This document shows, one piece after another, positions 1 to 11,764 of a stretch of 64,000 nucleotides of DNA. Source of the DNA: Gigaspora rosea. Its lineage: Eukaryota; Glomeromycota; Glomeromycetes; Diversisporales; Gigasporaceae. The position numbers were made by a program, and so were the translations under genes. The stretch lies in the NCBI GenBank assembly GCA_003550325.1, contig QKWP01002136.1:20382-84381 (forward strand), given 5' to 3'. Each line of letters begins with the position of its first letter. Positions within the stretch are counted from its first letter, which is position 1. The notes below the pieces were generated by a model. That model searched no databases. It worked only from the letters and a program-made list of their open reading frames with translations, and was not told the DNA's origin.

Positions 1-350
1 TTATGCAATGCAGGCGGGAAACCACCGGCCAGCGCTAAGCCGCATAAACAACTGCTTACGGTTATCTCCCGGCGCAATATTATTGCTATTTTCCGGGAGC
101 ATATCCCGTTTCAGTTTCAATTTCAATAGCACATAAATCACAGCTAAATGAACCTGCCATTTTCATAACTATAACTAGTGAATGTCAATTCACATCACAC
201 ACATCACATGTTCATATTAACGGCCGGCCTGCGTTACGCAGGCGGGAAACCACCGGCCAGCGCTAAGCCGAACAAACTCAACTGCTTACGGTGATCTCCC
301 GGCGCAATATTATTTGCTATTTCCGGGAGCATATCCCGTTTCAGTTTCAA
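1..350. repeat. Two direct copies of a GC-rich ~112-bp unit
   Basis: A unit starting CAGGCGGGAAACCACCGGCC and ending near CCCGTTTCAGTTTCAA occurs at about 10-119 and again at about 239-350. The copies are nearly identical and spaced about 228 bp apart. Each contains an inverted pair CTCCCGG/CCGGGAG around a short AT loop. It is much more GC-rich than its surroundings and carries no ORF. It directly abuts the kinase remnant, so it may mark the duplication breakpoint or be the end of an unrecognised mobile element. Confidence 0.7.
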
Positions 351-445
351 CAGCTAATATAATCTGCATCCATCAAATAAAATTAAACTCCGGTATATCA
401 GACCGGACTATTCCAATTATAAGAACATGCGTGCAATGCTTTTCG

Positions 446-1089
446 TTCTTATGATATCATTCATTGTGATTTACACAGTGGTAATATATTTCAAAATGAC
501 TTACATAACTCATATATCGGTGATTTAGGAATTGCAATATCAGTTAATAAAAAAACATTAGATAAAGAATCAGGAGGAATTTATGGAGCTTTACCGTATG
601 TAGCACCGGAAGTTTTACAAGGAAAACAATTTACTAAAGCATCAGATATTTATTCTTTTTGGAATGATTATGTGGGAGATTTCTTCAGGTAATCCTGTAT
701 TCTCCGACTATAAAGATGACGATTCAAGCTTAAAAATAGAAATTTGTTTAAAAGAATTAAGGCCAAATATTTTGAAAGGTACAGCAACATGTTATGCTGA
801 ACTTTTAAATAAGTGTTGGGATAAAAATCCAATCAACCGTCCATCAGCTATAGAAATTCATAAAACGATTTTAAAATGGAAAAATAATATTGAAAATTTA
901 ACAGAATTTTTAAAATCTGATAAAGAAATGGTGATTGAAAATAATGACTTTAATATTATAGAAGATAGTATGATTTATACTAGCAACTTCATTAATTATA
1001 TTAACCAACCGTCACTTGAACACGTAGCCTCAAATGAAATTATTTCTATTGAGGAAGTAATCAGTTATTTGAATAAAAGTTCTTCTTAA
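446..1089 (+). pseudogene. C-terminal fragment of a protein kinase (copy A of the duplication)
   Basis: The stretch encodes the C-terminal lobe of a tyrosine-kinase-like protein kinase: catalytic-loop residues HCDLHSGN just after the left edge of homology, then IGDLGIA (DFG position), YVAPEVL (APE) and a tail ending LNKSSS. The N-lobe, P-loop and catalytic lysine are absent because homology to copy B (16973-17618) begins abruptly at 446. An extra T in the T-run near 655-660 shifts the frame between ASDIYSF and GMIMWEISSG. An in-frame 3-base A insertion adds a Lys near 550. The C-terminal tail is intact here, unlike in copy B. It has no start codon or upstream exon, so it is a truncated pseudogene. 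Confidence 0.85.
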
Positions 1090-2308
1090 AAAAGCATATT
1101 AACAGTTAAACAGCTTATATGTTGTGCGTGCGAGCGAATTTGTCGGATTCGCTTGAAAACATTAGATGCAAAATATTAAAATCCATATATTAGTTTTAAA
1201 TCATCAGTTTTATTTAACGAACCATAATGACAGCCTACAATCTCAAAGTTCTGGAGAGTGACGGGAAAATTTACTCCCAATTAATTGTGAAGTCAGAAAA
1301 ACATGCTAACGTGACAATATTCATAAGCTTTTCAAAAAATTGTTCAAGTAACGTCATATTTGAATTTCGGCCAGAATTAAAGACTTTTGTAAATTGATCA
1401 GCTCCGGTGGAATATAGTAGCAGGTCAATGAATAACAATGTAAGAATTAATACGTACGAATAGAATTGAGGCATAGATACGATTCAGCGAATAAATTTAC
1501 CGCTCGTTTATTGTTACTTTTGATTAAAATCTCTTCGGACACTAATCAGATTCTGATAACCTCAGTATAAATAATGAATATATAATACCCTAGGGTTTGT
1601 CACGTTTACTATGTTTGTCCTATTGGCTTATAATTCTATTCATTTTTTTTTATTTTCTATTGGGAATCTATACTATTAAACTTTATTAATTAAATACAAT
1701 ATAAAAATACAGTATTTTAAATTTTTTATTTTACTAATGCTCTAACAATATATTTAAATTATTATAAACTATTAATAAAAATAATTTTATTTAAAGATTA
1801 AGCTTCTGTTTATTGTTCTATTGCCAACACTGATAATATTATAGATAAATGGAAGCAATGGAAGTTTAAATCGGAATGCTTTTATTTAGTTGATTATTTA
1901 ATGATATTTCAATAGCATTACCGAATAGAAAATCTGTAATATGAATTATTAGACAGCATTCTCTAAAATTATTCAAGACCAAATATACTTTTGGTATGTG
2001 TTTCTATCGTTATCACTATGTTTTTAAAATTTTTATGTGATTAGGAATCATTGATAAAATTATAACGTTAGATAATTTTTAATAATCGTTTATTAATGTT
2101 AAATCTTCGCATTACAGATTGTTTAATTAAAATTACTGAGGGTAAACTATATTGATATGAACATGATGATATCGTTTATTACAGTATTAATGTTATTACA
2201 GATTGTGTAATTAAAATTACTGAGGGTAAACTATATGAACATGAACATCCTTGCTTTTAATATGCTTTATTTTACTTTTTTTTTTTGAAATGTTTTAACG
2301 TTTTAATA

Positions 2309-2955
2309 TGGGGTGTTACGCAATTTTTTGAAAAATGATTTCATTAGATTTATATAAATCTTAACATGATCGATATTTTTCAATTATAAATGAGCATAAT
2401 AAAAATTCAAGATAATTAGATAATTGTAGAAAAAGTACACGAGGCCGCGTAAGGCCAACACATCACGAGATTACCCGATAGTCACCTGTTACATTTAACC
2501 AATCAAAATCGTGAAATTTAATTAATCCCGGATCAGTCCGAAAATCAAACCAAATGATTAAACTCAATTATCAAAACTGTTTTAATACGTAACACCAGTG
2601 TAACACCGCATACACTTATTTGCGCGGGTAATACAAGCTCCTGGAGAGGAAATAGCCAATCAGAGAATGCAAATTTTGACTATTCCGGATCAGCCCGACG
2701 AAGAATTCGAACACGCGTAAAAGAAGAAAAAAGCGAAAATACGCAAAAACTAATGTTTAAATCGATCTTGGTGCACTAATTAAAAATGACGGGCATGAAA
2801 TTTTACTTATATTAAACATCACTCTAACCTTTTAGTCTCTAACGTTAAGACCCTAACCCTAAATTTTTATTTCACGCACTTAGTTTATTTACAAAATCGG
2901 ATTTACTTTTTTGGGTTGTTACCCGCGCAAATAAGTAAAATGGTGTAACACCCCA
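2309..2955. mobile_element. TIR element with TA target duplication, made of two fused families
   Basis: The ends are TGGGGTGTTAC and its inverse GTAACACCCCA, flanked by TA on both sides (2307-2308 and 2956-2957). Copy B has the uninterrupted site at this place, which supports the boundaries and a TA target duplication as in Tc1/mariner elements. The left part (2309-2597) is the same family as 4238-4569. The right part (2598-2955) has its own inner inverted ends CTTATTTGCGCGGGTAA, and related copies lie near 37.1 kb and 56.4 kb. No transposase is encoded, so it is non-autonomous. Confidence 0.75.
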
Positions 2956-2961
2956 TATGTA

Positions 2962-4059
2962 CAGGGTGTTTCACATAATACCACAGAATTCACATAAAAT
3001 ATGCTTATATCACATAATTTGGTGTTTTATAGCACATAATGTGGCAATTTCACCGCAGAATAGCACATAATGTGGCAATTTCACCGCAGAATAGCACATA
3101 ATGTGGCAATTTATAAGAATTGTCACATAATTTGCCAATTTATTAGACAAAGTCTACAGATTCGGTATCTCCCGACGTAGAACTCAAACAAAATCCGGAA
3201 AGTTCCGAAAATTTATGTCACAAAATCGCACATAAATTTGGTAAACACGCCACAGAATCTCACATAATTTGGTCAAGTTACCACAGAACCGCGCATAATT
3301 TGGCAAATATGGTTCACATCACATCACATAATTTAAATTTTGTCACCACATAATTTTGGTTTTGTCACCGCAAAAAATCACTGTCCCTGTACAGGGCCAG
3401 TGATTTTCTGCGGCGCTATTGGGTCAATTCCGTCCGTGCTAATTTATAAGTTATATTCTGCAAATCAATTTTGTAAATTCTGCAAAAATTTCCGTGATAA
3501 CTTTATCAATTCTGCGAGTCAATTTTGTAAATTCTGCACGATTTCCGTGGTAACTTTATCAATTCTGCGATATTATTTTATTATTCACCAGGATTTTCCT
3601 CAACCCTAGTATGAACCGTAATCTTTGAAAATTTACTTTTTTTTATTCATTATGTGCGTATAACAACTTTATCATAGAATTCAAAGATAATTTATATAAA
3701 TTTAAATTATCCAAGAACTAACTTTATATTAATATAAGATTGACAAGATGATAGTAACAAGTATACAAAGATAACGAAACCTGAATTATTTTTACAAGGC
3801 ATTTTATTACTTTAGCCTTACACTTGTGAATTCCATTACCTGACTTTTTAGGTTAATAATAGATAACAGGTAAAATACGTATATATGTACGCGTACATAT
3901 GTATAAATTGTATTTTAAAAAAAAATTTTTTTTATTATTACCTCCTTATTACCCCACTTTCTGCGATAATTCTGCGGTATCTGTGTTACTTTCTGCATTT
4001 GTGACCCTATTCCGTGATTTCTGCGGCATTCCGTGCAATGCAGAAAATCACTGGCCCTG
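2962..4059. mobile_element. Composite hAT-like element with perfect 8-bp target duplication
   Basis: CATATGTA flanks it exactly at 2954-2961 and 4060-4067. The body begins CAGGGTGTTTCAC and ends with CACTGGCCCTG. Inside, two units meet tip to tip at 3389/3392 around CCCTGTACAGGG: unit 1 is 2962-3389 and unit 2 is 3392-4059. Unit 2 has perfect 20-bp inverted ends (CAGGGCCAGTGATTTTCTGC). Unit 1 is filled with variants of CACATAATTTGGCAA and CACAGAA, and unit 2 with the mirror motif TTCTGC. An 8-bp duplication and CAGGG ends fit the hAT superfamily. There is no coding capacity. Confidence 0.8.
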
Positions 4060-4237
4060 CATATGTAATAAAGTTCCTTATAGACGATCTAAATTTTTTT
4101 TCAAAAGAAAAGCAACACATTAATACCAATGAGGGGTTTCTAAAATTAAAATTAAGAATCTTTATCAGTTATGATTTTCTGTTTTATAATTCGATATAGC
4201 AAAAATATAATTTAAAAAATCCTGTTTATTAATAATA

Positions 4238-4569
4238 TGGGGTGTCTCCTATTAAAAGGGCCCATTTTTACAATTTTTCAAAAATTGAGTTTTTATTAGA
4301 TTAATGTAAATTTTAACATGAATAACATTTTTCAATTATAAATGAAAGTCGATTTGCATAATAAAAAATAGAGATAATGTAAAAGAAATATTAAACGAAG
4401 TTGTCTAAGGCCAAGCACATCACGAGACTACCCGAAGTCACCTGCTACATTTAACCAATCAAAAGTGTGAAATTTGGTTAATCCCGGATCAGTCCGAAAA
4501 TCAAAACAAATCAATTATCTCAAAATGAGATGAATGTAAAAATGGGCCCTTTTAATAGGGGACACCCTA
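4238..4569. mobile_element. Tc1/mariner-like MITE, 332 bp, TA target site
   Basis: The termini are inverted for about 35 bp with only two differences, beginning TGGGGTGTCTCCTATTAAAA on the left. TA flanks both sides (4236-4237, 4570-4571). Internal sequence (around CACATCACGAGACTACCCGA and CCCGGATCAGTCCG) is shared with 2309-2597, so this is the same family. It is non-coding and absent from copy B, which instead has about 40 bp of other sequence at this place. Confidence 0.8.
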
Positions 4570-5213
4570 TATGACAATAAATATGTATTAACAAATAGAT
4601 TTCTCTATTTTTTTATCACAATAAAAATAATAATTAACACAATTAGGCAAAATAAAAAAAATAAATACAAAAGATATAAGAGTTAATTAATGTAGATGTA
4701 TAATATAAAATATCTTGTGGAAGTAAAATCAAAAATGCAATATTATCGTATAACCGTATAAACGTATATTCAGTTCTTATAAAAATTTATTAGCACTGAA
4801 ACATGCAATTAAAAGAACCACGTTTATCAATAGTAATGTCCTTTTTTTTGTTCAATACTTCTATAACATCCCCAATATGATCAATAATCTAAGTAATATT
4901 GTAGTCATCTATTCATTTGTTTCAAATTATCTTCAAAACAGATTTGATTTTATTTGAATTCATTTCATTCAGTTCGTGAGTATCAAAAACATTTAATAAA
5001 TTTTACAGCAAAACAAATTCACAAAATAAGAACATAAATACTTATTTACCATTACGTTCAAGTCATTTCATTCGCATTAATTTAGTGGGGAGAATAAAGA
5101 ATATTTAATAATTTTACGAATAAAAACAGCAAAACAAGAACATTAATACTTATTTATCATTATTCACAATAATCATATCATTCAGCTTGTGAGTATAAAG
5201 AACATTTACCGTA

Positions 5214-6372
5214 TTTTCGAAAGAGTATTGCTAATCTTAACCGGGAGGAAATTTCCCTGTTACACGATCTGCATATTGGCCAATGATATTGCAAGATCGA
5301 TTTTATATAAAATTTTTATAAGTTTATTTATTTATTATTAATGATTATAGTAATTTAATTTATTGTATCAAATTTATAATGTTCGTTACATACATAATCA
5401 CCTACCACTAATCCTTTTTAAACGCCTTACCCTTACCCTAAATTCTAACCACGTACCTATTCACTCTTACCCTAACTCTAAACCACATTCCTATTTACCC
5501 TTACCCTAACTTCTAACCTACGCCCCCATATACCTAACCCAACTGTTCGGGTATCAACACGACATTATGATCCTAGAACGGCGGTACTAAAGCAACGCTC
5601 CGAATTGGTGCACCAACATACAACAACACCAAGCGACGCGTCAATATACGACGAGACCAAGCTATTGCACAAACCAAGACATTAATCAGTGGCAACGAAT
5701 TAAAAAAAAAAACAAATAAACCGTTAAATAAAGAATAAAGAAAATAGCAACATGAAACTAAAGACAATACTGACAATTATGACGGCATCAGCATACAAAT
5801 AAAACCACCAGTACAACGACATATGAACGAAAGCACCAATACAATAACACCAGATGACACCACCAATATACAAGCGACGACACACAAATCACCATCACCA
5901 TTATGCGACGACACAACGTAACGGCTCCAAAATACGACAACTCCAAGCGATAGCTCCAATGTACGACGACTCCAAGAAGCAGTGTGAAGCACAAACAAAG
6001 CACTATCCGCTAATAAACAATGGCACCGGCAAACGACAACATGAAAACACCATAAAATACCGGCGACGACACCTAACGGCGACACCAACGGCGACACCAA
6101 CGACGACACCTACGATAATACCAATATACGATGATTCCAAGGAACAACCAGAGCGAGGTATCCAAAATGTCGATATCGAGAAAGGTATTAAAGAGAAAGC
6201 TACAAAAGAAAAAAATTAATTAGTATGATACAAAAAAAAAAAAACAATACAGAAGAAAAAAAATACGTATCATGTAGATCCTATTGTGCATATTTATATG
6301 CACAGATCCTGTTGTGTAACTGGGGAGGGAATTTTCCCTCCGGTTAAGCGTAGTAATTCTCTTTTCGAAATG
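5214..6372. mobile_element. Large TIR element with telomere-like and GACGACACC repeats inside
   Basis: The outer ends are inverted for roughly 50 bp with mismatches: CTTAACCGGGAGG near 5239 faces CCTCCGGTTAAG near 6337-6348, each followed inward by a matching block containing CCCTGTTACAC or its counterpart. The interior holds degenerate TACCCTAA/CTAACC repeats (5400-5535) and a stretch built on GACGACACC/ACGACGACTCC (5780-6140). The open frames in the latter are low-complexity in several frames at once and I do not regard them as genes. No clear target duplication was seen. Confidence 0.55.
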
Positions 6373-6588
6373 AAAACAGAAAAGCAAGTTCACAAAACAA
6401 GAACATAAATGTTTATTTATCATTATGTGGTAAAATTATTAAATGTTCATTTTACTTACGGGCTAAATAGCACAAACAATAAATATTTATGAGCTTAAAT
6501 TGCTGATAAATAGATCAATAAATACTCTTTATGCTTCCTCCCTGGAGATTAAAACAGTATAAAAAAATCTTTAAATAAACTATAAATA

Positions 6589-6997
6589 TTATAATAAAAA
6601 ATAAAAAATCTCAATTTTTAATCCATTCTCGAAATTTATGTTTATTTGTTTATTTTGCTCCACGCCAATTCCACAAAGGTAACAAATGGCAGATTTCCTA
6701 ATTCCCATGGAATTATCTCCTTCAGCAGACTTCAGATAATATGTAAACGCTTTATGCTTATCGATCTCGACTCCAATTCCTAAATAGCAGCAACAACCGA
6801 CTTGATAAATTCCGTTAGAATCATTCATGTCCGTTGATTTTTGATAATATGTAAATGCCTTGTTTTTCATACTTTTCAATTCCGATTCCATAATCGTAAC
6901 AATATCCAAGCCAATACATTCCGCCTGGATCGTTCATATCGGCCAATGTTTGACAATTTGTGAAACCGATTAATGTTGTCAAGTCATCATTCGACAT
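6589..6997 (-). pseudogene. Sel1-repeat protein fragment
   Basis: Reading minus from an ATG at 6997, the product starts MSNDDLTTLIGF and carries Sel1-like repeats: GGMYWLGYCYDYGIGIEK, then after a frameshift near 6860 KAFTYYQKSTDMND, YQVGCCCYLGIGVEID and KAFTYYLKSAEGDN. About three repeats remain before the protein ends in unrelated residues near 6589. Sel1 repeats are helical hairpins that scaffold protein complexes; in these fungi they are often fused to kinases, as at 12.26 kb, but no kinase follows here. The frameshift and truncation make it a pseudogene. Confidence 0.65.
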
Positions 6998-7149
6998 TTT
7001 TGATTTATAAAAAAGATATTAATGTATCATTCAGATACGTGGATAGTATAATTATTACGTGATTTTAGTTCATTAGCGGAATAACGATACGTTTATAAAA
7101 CAACTAACTTTTTGCGTGAATTGATAATTCGTTTAAAGCATCCGGTTTT

Positions 7150-7297
7150 AGTATGAATACCGTTAAAGGAAAAACTGCAATCGGACTTTCAATTATATTT
7201 TGTACTGGGCAAAATCTATTTAATTAATTAGAGATTGTGTCCGATGCAAAATATAATTGAAAGCCTGATTGCAAATTTTCCTTTGACGGCACTCATA
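7150..7297. mobile_element. Fold-back MITE, ~148 bp
   Basis: The two arms are inverted almost end to end: CCGTTAAAGGAAAAACTGCA and the region to about 7203 pair with GCAAATTTTCCTTTGACGGC and the sequence before it. The shared core includes CTTTCAATTATATTTTG. It is non-coding; only a short spacer separates the arms. Confidence 0.75.
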
Positions 7298-7648
7298 TGC
7301 GTTGTAGTATATGTAAATTTTTTGCGTTTTTGTAAAGAGAAGGGAAGGATTAAACGTTTAATGTGAGCAAAAAACTGCACCATGCTTACGGTATTCTATC
7401 TGCATGATGTTGTATACGTAATGTCAAAAAAAAAAACTATACGTATTAATTATTTTCAGCATCACCTGAACATGGTATTTATACTGTATGACATACATGC
7501 TAATATCCTTAAACCATATTCAGAGAGATAATTATTAAATTCATATACATATATATATATGATGTACAGTATAAAAGTATGACTACATCCATCATGCAAA
7601 TTCCCAAATTTATTTAATATAGGATGTAATACTGTAATAAGTACTTGT

Positions 7649-7782
7649 TATTGGTCATGTTGTGGATGATAACTGATTATTCACTAGGATACTGTTTTTA
7701 TGACGTGGCCGAAGGTCACGTCATAATGCGGTATCTGCTGTGAAGAAATCAGCAATTATCAGCCACAATTTGACCAATAATA
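7649..7782. mobile_element. Fold-back MITE, ~134 bp, with central hairpin
   Basis: TTATTGGTCATGTTGTGG at the left is inverted at the right (CCACAATTTGACCAATAA). The centre is TGACGTGGCCGAAGGTCACG, itself a hairpin. No ORF. It adjoins the next fold-back at 7786. Confidence 0.7.
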
Positions 7783-7785
7783 CGC

Positions 7786-7972
7786 TTATCCGACATGTCT
7801 GGCGTAAACAACGAACGATTTTTGTGTAACTTATTCGGCCTCCTTCTAATACAAATAAACAAATTTTTTCATTCACCTCTTAAGAGGTGATGAAAATTTG
7901 TGTAATGTATAGGAGGTGGCCGAATAACTTACACAAAAATCGTTCGGTGTTCACATAAGACATGTCGGATAA
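7786..7972. mobile_element. Fold-back MITE, ~187 bp
   Basis: The ends TTATCCGACATGTCT and AGACATGTCGGATAA are exact inverses. The pairing continues through ACGATTTTTGTGTAA and TTATTCGGCC to a central CACCTCTTAAGAGGTG. AATACG occurs on both flanks and may be part of a short target duplication. It is non-coding. Confidence 0.75.
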
Positions 7973-7990
7973 AATACGATATCCGTACAA

Positions 7991-9323
7991 CAGTGATGGC
8001 AATTTAATCGGCCAAACAAAATTTAATTGGCCATCAGCCAATACAAATAATTTGGCCAAATATGGCCAAAATTTTATGGCCAAAGTTGAATGTCAATTGG
8101 CCAGGCCAATTAAAATTATTTGGCCTATATGGCCGTTGGCCGATGCCAAATGGCCAAATTTCTCTGTACAGTAATAAAAAAAGAAAAGTATACAAAAATA
8201 CTGTATGGATATAAGATAACTTAAGTAATGATTGTTAAGCTATATAAAAAAAAGTATCTAAGCGAAAGTTTAATAAGTTATATAAAAATTATTTAAGCGA
8301 AGATTTAGTAAGTTAAATTAAAATAATTTAATGAAAGTTTAATAAGCTATATAACAAAAGTAATTTAAAAAGGTTTAGAAAGTTATATAAAAGTGAGATC
8401 TTCCGTAACTCTATCTGCTGATCACTTGTACCAACAAAAATGCTAACACTTCAGAAGAATAGTCTCAAATAAACAGTAGGAAAACCAAGGAAACATGCAA
8501 CCAGCAACCGTTATTTAGGGATACAGTTAACTGAGTATCTGCTAACGGCCTTAGAGTTTGTCTCTGCATGTAATAAATTATCAACTTAATAAATGAAAAA
8601 GAGCAAGGTCTCAGTTAAAAAATGGAAAAAAAGAAAGTTATATAAAAGTATAATTTGAACAAAGGTTTAATAAGTAATTTAGCAAAGATTTAGTAAGTAA
8701 TTTTGAGCAAAAGCTCAGTAAGTAAGTTGAGCTAAGGTTCAGTAAGTTATATAAAAAATAATTTGAGCAAAGGTTTAATAAGTAATTTGAGCAAAGGTTC
8801 AGTAAGTAATTTTTAGCAAAGGTTTAGTTTGAAAGTTTTATTATTTACTATGTATTTTATAATATTAAATAGTTAGTTGATCTACGCAATAAAAACTTTT
8901 ACTTATTTCGTCAAATGGGAGTCTTTAAATACTCCGATTTCATTTTCCAATTTCAAAAATTTTAATACATAAATAAGTTTTTTTAAATTCTTATTTATTT
9001 CCAAAATATGCTATTTTTTTTAATTCTAAAACCCCTAATCCATTATTTGTTTTAAATATCGAATTATTTATTTTATTAAAGATATCGAAATCTGAGCCTC
9101 ATTAAACAAGAAGCTAAAAAGTATGTAAAGCATATAAATAAGCTTCATTCTAGTTATATCTTTAAATGTTAAAGCTATATAATTAATTAGTAATAAACAT
9201 ATATTAATATTGGACCAATCAAATTACTAGCTTTATTTGGCCGGTTCGGCCAAAAATGAAATTTATATTTTTGGCCTTTTGGCCACGGCCATTGGTTGGC
9301 CAAATAACCAAGTGACATCACTG
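7991..9323. mobile_element. hAT-like non-autonomous element with GGCCA subterminal motifs
   Basis: The ends CAGTGATG and CATCACTG are inverted. Both ends carry dense repeats of GGCCAA or its complement (about 8010-8155 and 9238-9306), as expected of subterminal transposase-binding sites in hAT elements. The interior contains diverged repeats of a roughly 30-bp unit of the type AGTAAGTAATTTGAGCAAAGG (8220-8390 and 8640-8830), interrupted by the insert at 8395-8631. I found no matching 8-bp flanks, so the boundaries are less certain. No transposase is visible. Confidence 0.5.
8395..8631 (+). mobile_element. Short retroposed insert with 18-bp target duplication and A-rich end
   Basis: The 18-mer AGAAAGTTATATAAAAGT flanks the insert exactly (8377-8394 and 8632-8649). 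The 237-bp body is less AT-rich than its surroundings and ends AAAAAATGGAAAAAAAG before the second copy, the layout left by target-primed reverse transcription. The repetitive host region could produce a chance direct repeat, but an 18-base perfect match with an A-rich junction is unlikely by chance. The origin of the body is not recognised. Confidence 0.55.
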
Positions 9324-11429
9324 CTTAAATAATTCCTTCCAGTGAAAACTTTACCGGAACCACTGGAATACTGGAATTATCTGGACGTCCAGTGAGGTTC
9401 CAGCTTCCATTCAACAACACTGGAATAGCTATACTCTTGATTTACATTCTTGACATAAGTTTGAACCGTAAGTTTGTTATTTCCAATTATTATCATATAT
9501 GATGTTGATATTATCTAAGTATTTTAGTTAATCATTTTTAGAAATAACATGAAATTAACTAGTAATTGTATGAAGCACAGCAAGTAACCTACATTCTAGT
9601 AGTCTATAATATTATCCATACTATTAGACCAATACTCTAAGGCCGCTATGCTATTATTGCAGCCATAAAGCCCATAATATTACACATGCTTCCGGGCATT
9701 TTTAATATAGTCCATATATAGTTATTAAGCAAAATTTAAAGCTAATAAAAGAAAAACCTAGACTAAAAACCCTTTGATAAAAATGTAGCTTGGAAAAAAT
9801 GAAAGAATAGGTTGGTGAAAATCTAAAAATATATTTATTGGTTTAAATAATAGGATGCAATTTAAAATGGTTATCAAAAACCCTGGTCAATGGGCAAAAT
9901 GCATAATTTTTATTAGCTGAGAACATTTTAACGAATGAAGCACGCCTATCATTAAGATAAATAAGGTATGGAACACACAGCTTACTACGTTAACAAAAAA
10001 TTTCCTCGCTATAACAGGAGTTACTATAACAAGAGTTATATAATGGTAGTTTTGTATAAAAAATATGACAAGAAATCAATTCTTCAATCTTAGAGATTAA
10101 ACCCGTTTTAAAATTAAATTTTGGGTTATCCACCCGTTTATAAAACTACTACTCGGATAAAGAATCGAAATAATTAAAAATGATTTGAGTAATTCGGTTG
10201 ATCCGGTTATTCAATGTAAAATTGAGTGATCTCTGTGATTATTAATTTTTTATTTTTTTATACCGGTAGATTGCCTCTAATTCCTGGCCGATACAAACTC
10301 AGATCTATGATAAATTGACCTGCTTTATAAGCACAATCCCAATCAAATTTCAATTTTATAAAAAAAATCATGGTCACATACTTTTATGAAACGCAATAAA
10401 TTAACAATTTTTGAAGTTTGTAAAACACCTAAAGTTTTTTTTTAAATATCTATAGTTTACGCTACAGGATAGTATTTATTAATTTACGTAATATTTTACA
10501 ATTGAGTTCGTCCCATCAATTTGTAAGAATTTTTTATAGGAAAGTCGGGGGTAAATTGACCTCGTAGCAAAGTGTATTAAGCAAACTTGAAGTATTCGAA
10601 CCGTTCTATAACATATTTCTTTAATCCCGTTAATCCCATGTCCTTATACTGCTATTACCTAGCAAAGTTAATATTAAAAAACATATTGTCAAAAGTATAT
10701 AAACTATTAGGTTAACTAAATTCAACTCGTCGAATGAAAAAAAGTATGAAAAGTTAAGGTAACGATTCAGCGAAGATAATATTATTATATGTGTTTGTTT
10801 AGAAATATTTTAATTAAAACATAATATCAGCTTAACTAACTATATAATTTCTTTTTTTTGTTTAATATAGAAGCTGTGTATATATACATTGTATACTGTA
10901 CAAGGTCATAAATGTCTCCATCAATAGAATAATTATTGCATTGTAAAGATCGTACAAGACATTTATCATTATGTTTTAGACTAAACATAGAGCTTTATCG
11001 TATCAAAAATTATTAAATTTTTATTAACGATAGTTAAAACTTAGTTAATTTGTTAATAATTAGATGAATTAATAAACAAATAAATAAATAAAAATACTTA
11101 TCTACAGCAACCGGATTTAGAGCATTTATTATGAACATTAATGTATTGTCTTTAATTTATTTCGCTTCGTTTTTACATTTTTTACGATTTTTTTATTTCG
11201 AAAATTTACGATATTGATTGGTTATTACCTCTTCGGAGATTTTCGTCATTTGTGTACCTTGAACGGTTATTATTGATCCGTCGATGCCTTTTATTTAAGA
11301 TCGATAGCCAATCATAAATCAGGTTATTTATTTCTAAAATAACAGGTTCCCAGATTGCCGAATAAGCGGACTCAATCTCTAAATATATTATTGCACATGA
11401 GTAACAATAATTAACGGAGATTGTAGCAG
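9324..11429. other. AT-rich interval without recognisable gene
   Basis: No convincing coding sequence was found on either strand. A short inverted pair CCAGTG...CACTGGAAT lies at about 9343-9423 and may be a small TIR remnant. The rest is AT-rich sequence with scattered short repeats. Confidence 0.5.
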
Positions 11430-11620
11430 ATCAGTATGGTATAGGTGAGCAGATCCGTATAGTATAGGACAAATTTTTAAATCTATACCATACCAATCAG
11501 CTATAATTCCTAACCCTAACTCTAACCCTAACGCTAATATATATTACACCAGATCAGTATAGTATAGATTTAAAAATTCGGCCTATACTATACGGATCTG
11601 CTCACCTATACCATACTGAT
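11430..11620. mobile_element. Fold-back MITE with telomere-like centre, ~191 bp
   Basis: The roughly 60-bp arms are inverted: ATCAGTATGGTATAGGTGAG at the left and CTCACCTATACCATACTGAT at the right are exact inverses. Between the arms lies CCTAACCCTAACTCTAACCC followed by TAACG. It is non-coding. Confidence 0.8.
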
Positions 11621-11764
11621 TTTGATTAACGGTATATCAAAAATGAAACCTCTGCATGATTTATAAAATTGGCAATTCACTATTCACATGATTTGGAATT
11701 GTGAAATTACTAAAATTATCAATGATCATCAATGCGACTTGTCGTAAGGATTTAAGGATTTTGA

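Larger units (their letters stand above)
446..5110. repeat. Segmental duplication, copy A (partner at 16973-20980)
   Basis: Homology with 16973-20980 runs through the kinase C-lobe, the 3' flank (TGTGCGTGCGAGCGAATTTG versus TCATGCGTGTGAGCGAATTTG), and further blocks at 4110-4230, 4575-4800 and 4800-5110. The blocks are collinear but interrupted by copy-specific insertions: 2309-4059 and 4238-4569 here; 18995-19470 and 19577-20629 in copy B. The duplication therefore predates most of these insertions. Confidence 0.85.

Noticed and set aside
2962..3360. Repeats of CACATAATTTGGCAA resembling a CRISPR array
   Set aside because: Units are irregular in length and spacing, AT-rich, eukaryotic in context, and lie inside a transposon with an 8-bp target duplication.
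5777..6219. Overlapping open frames on both strands
   Set aside because: Low-complexity GACGACACC repeats leave several frames open; no domain, no conserved start.
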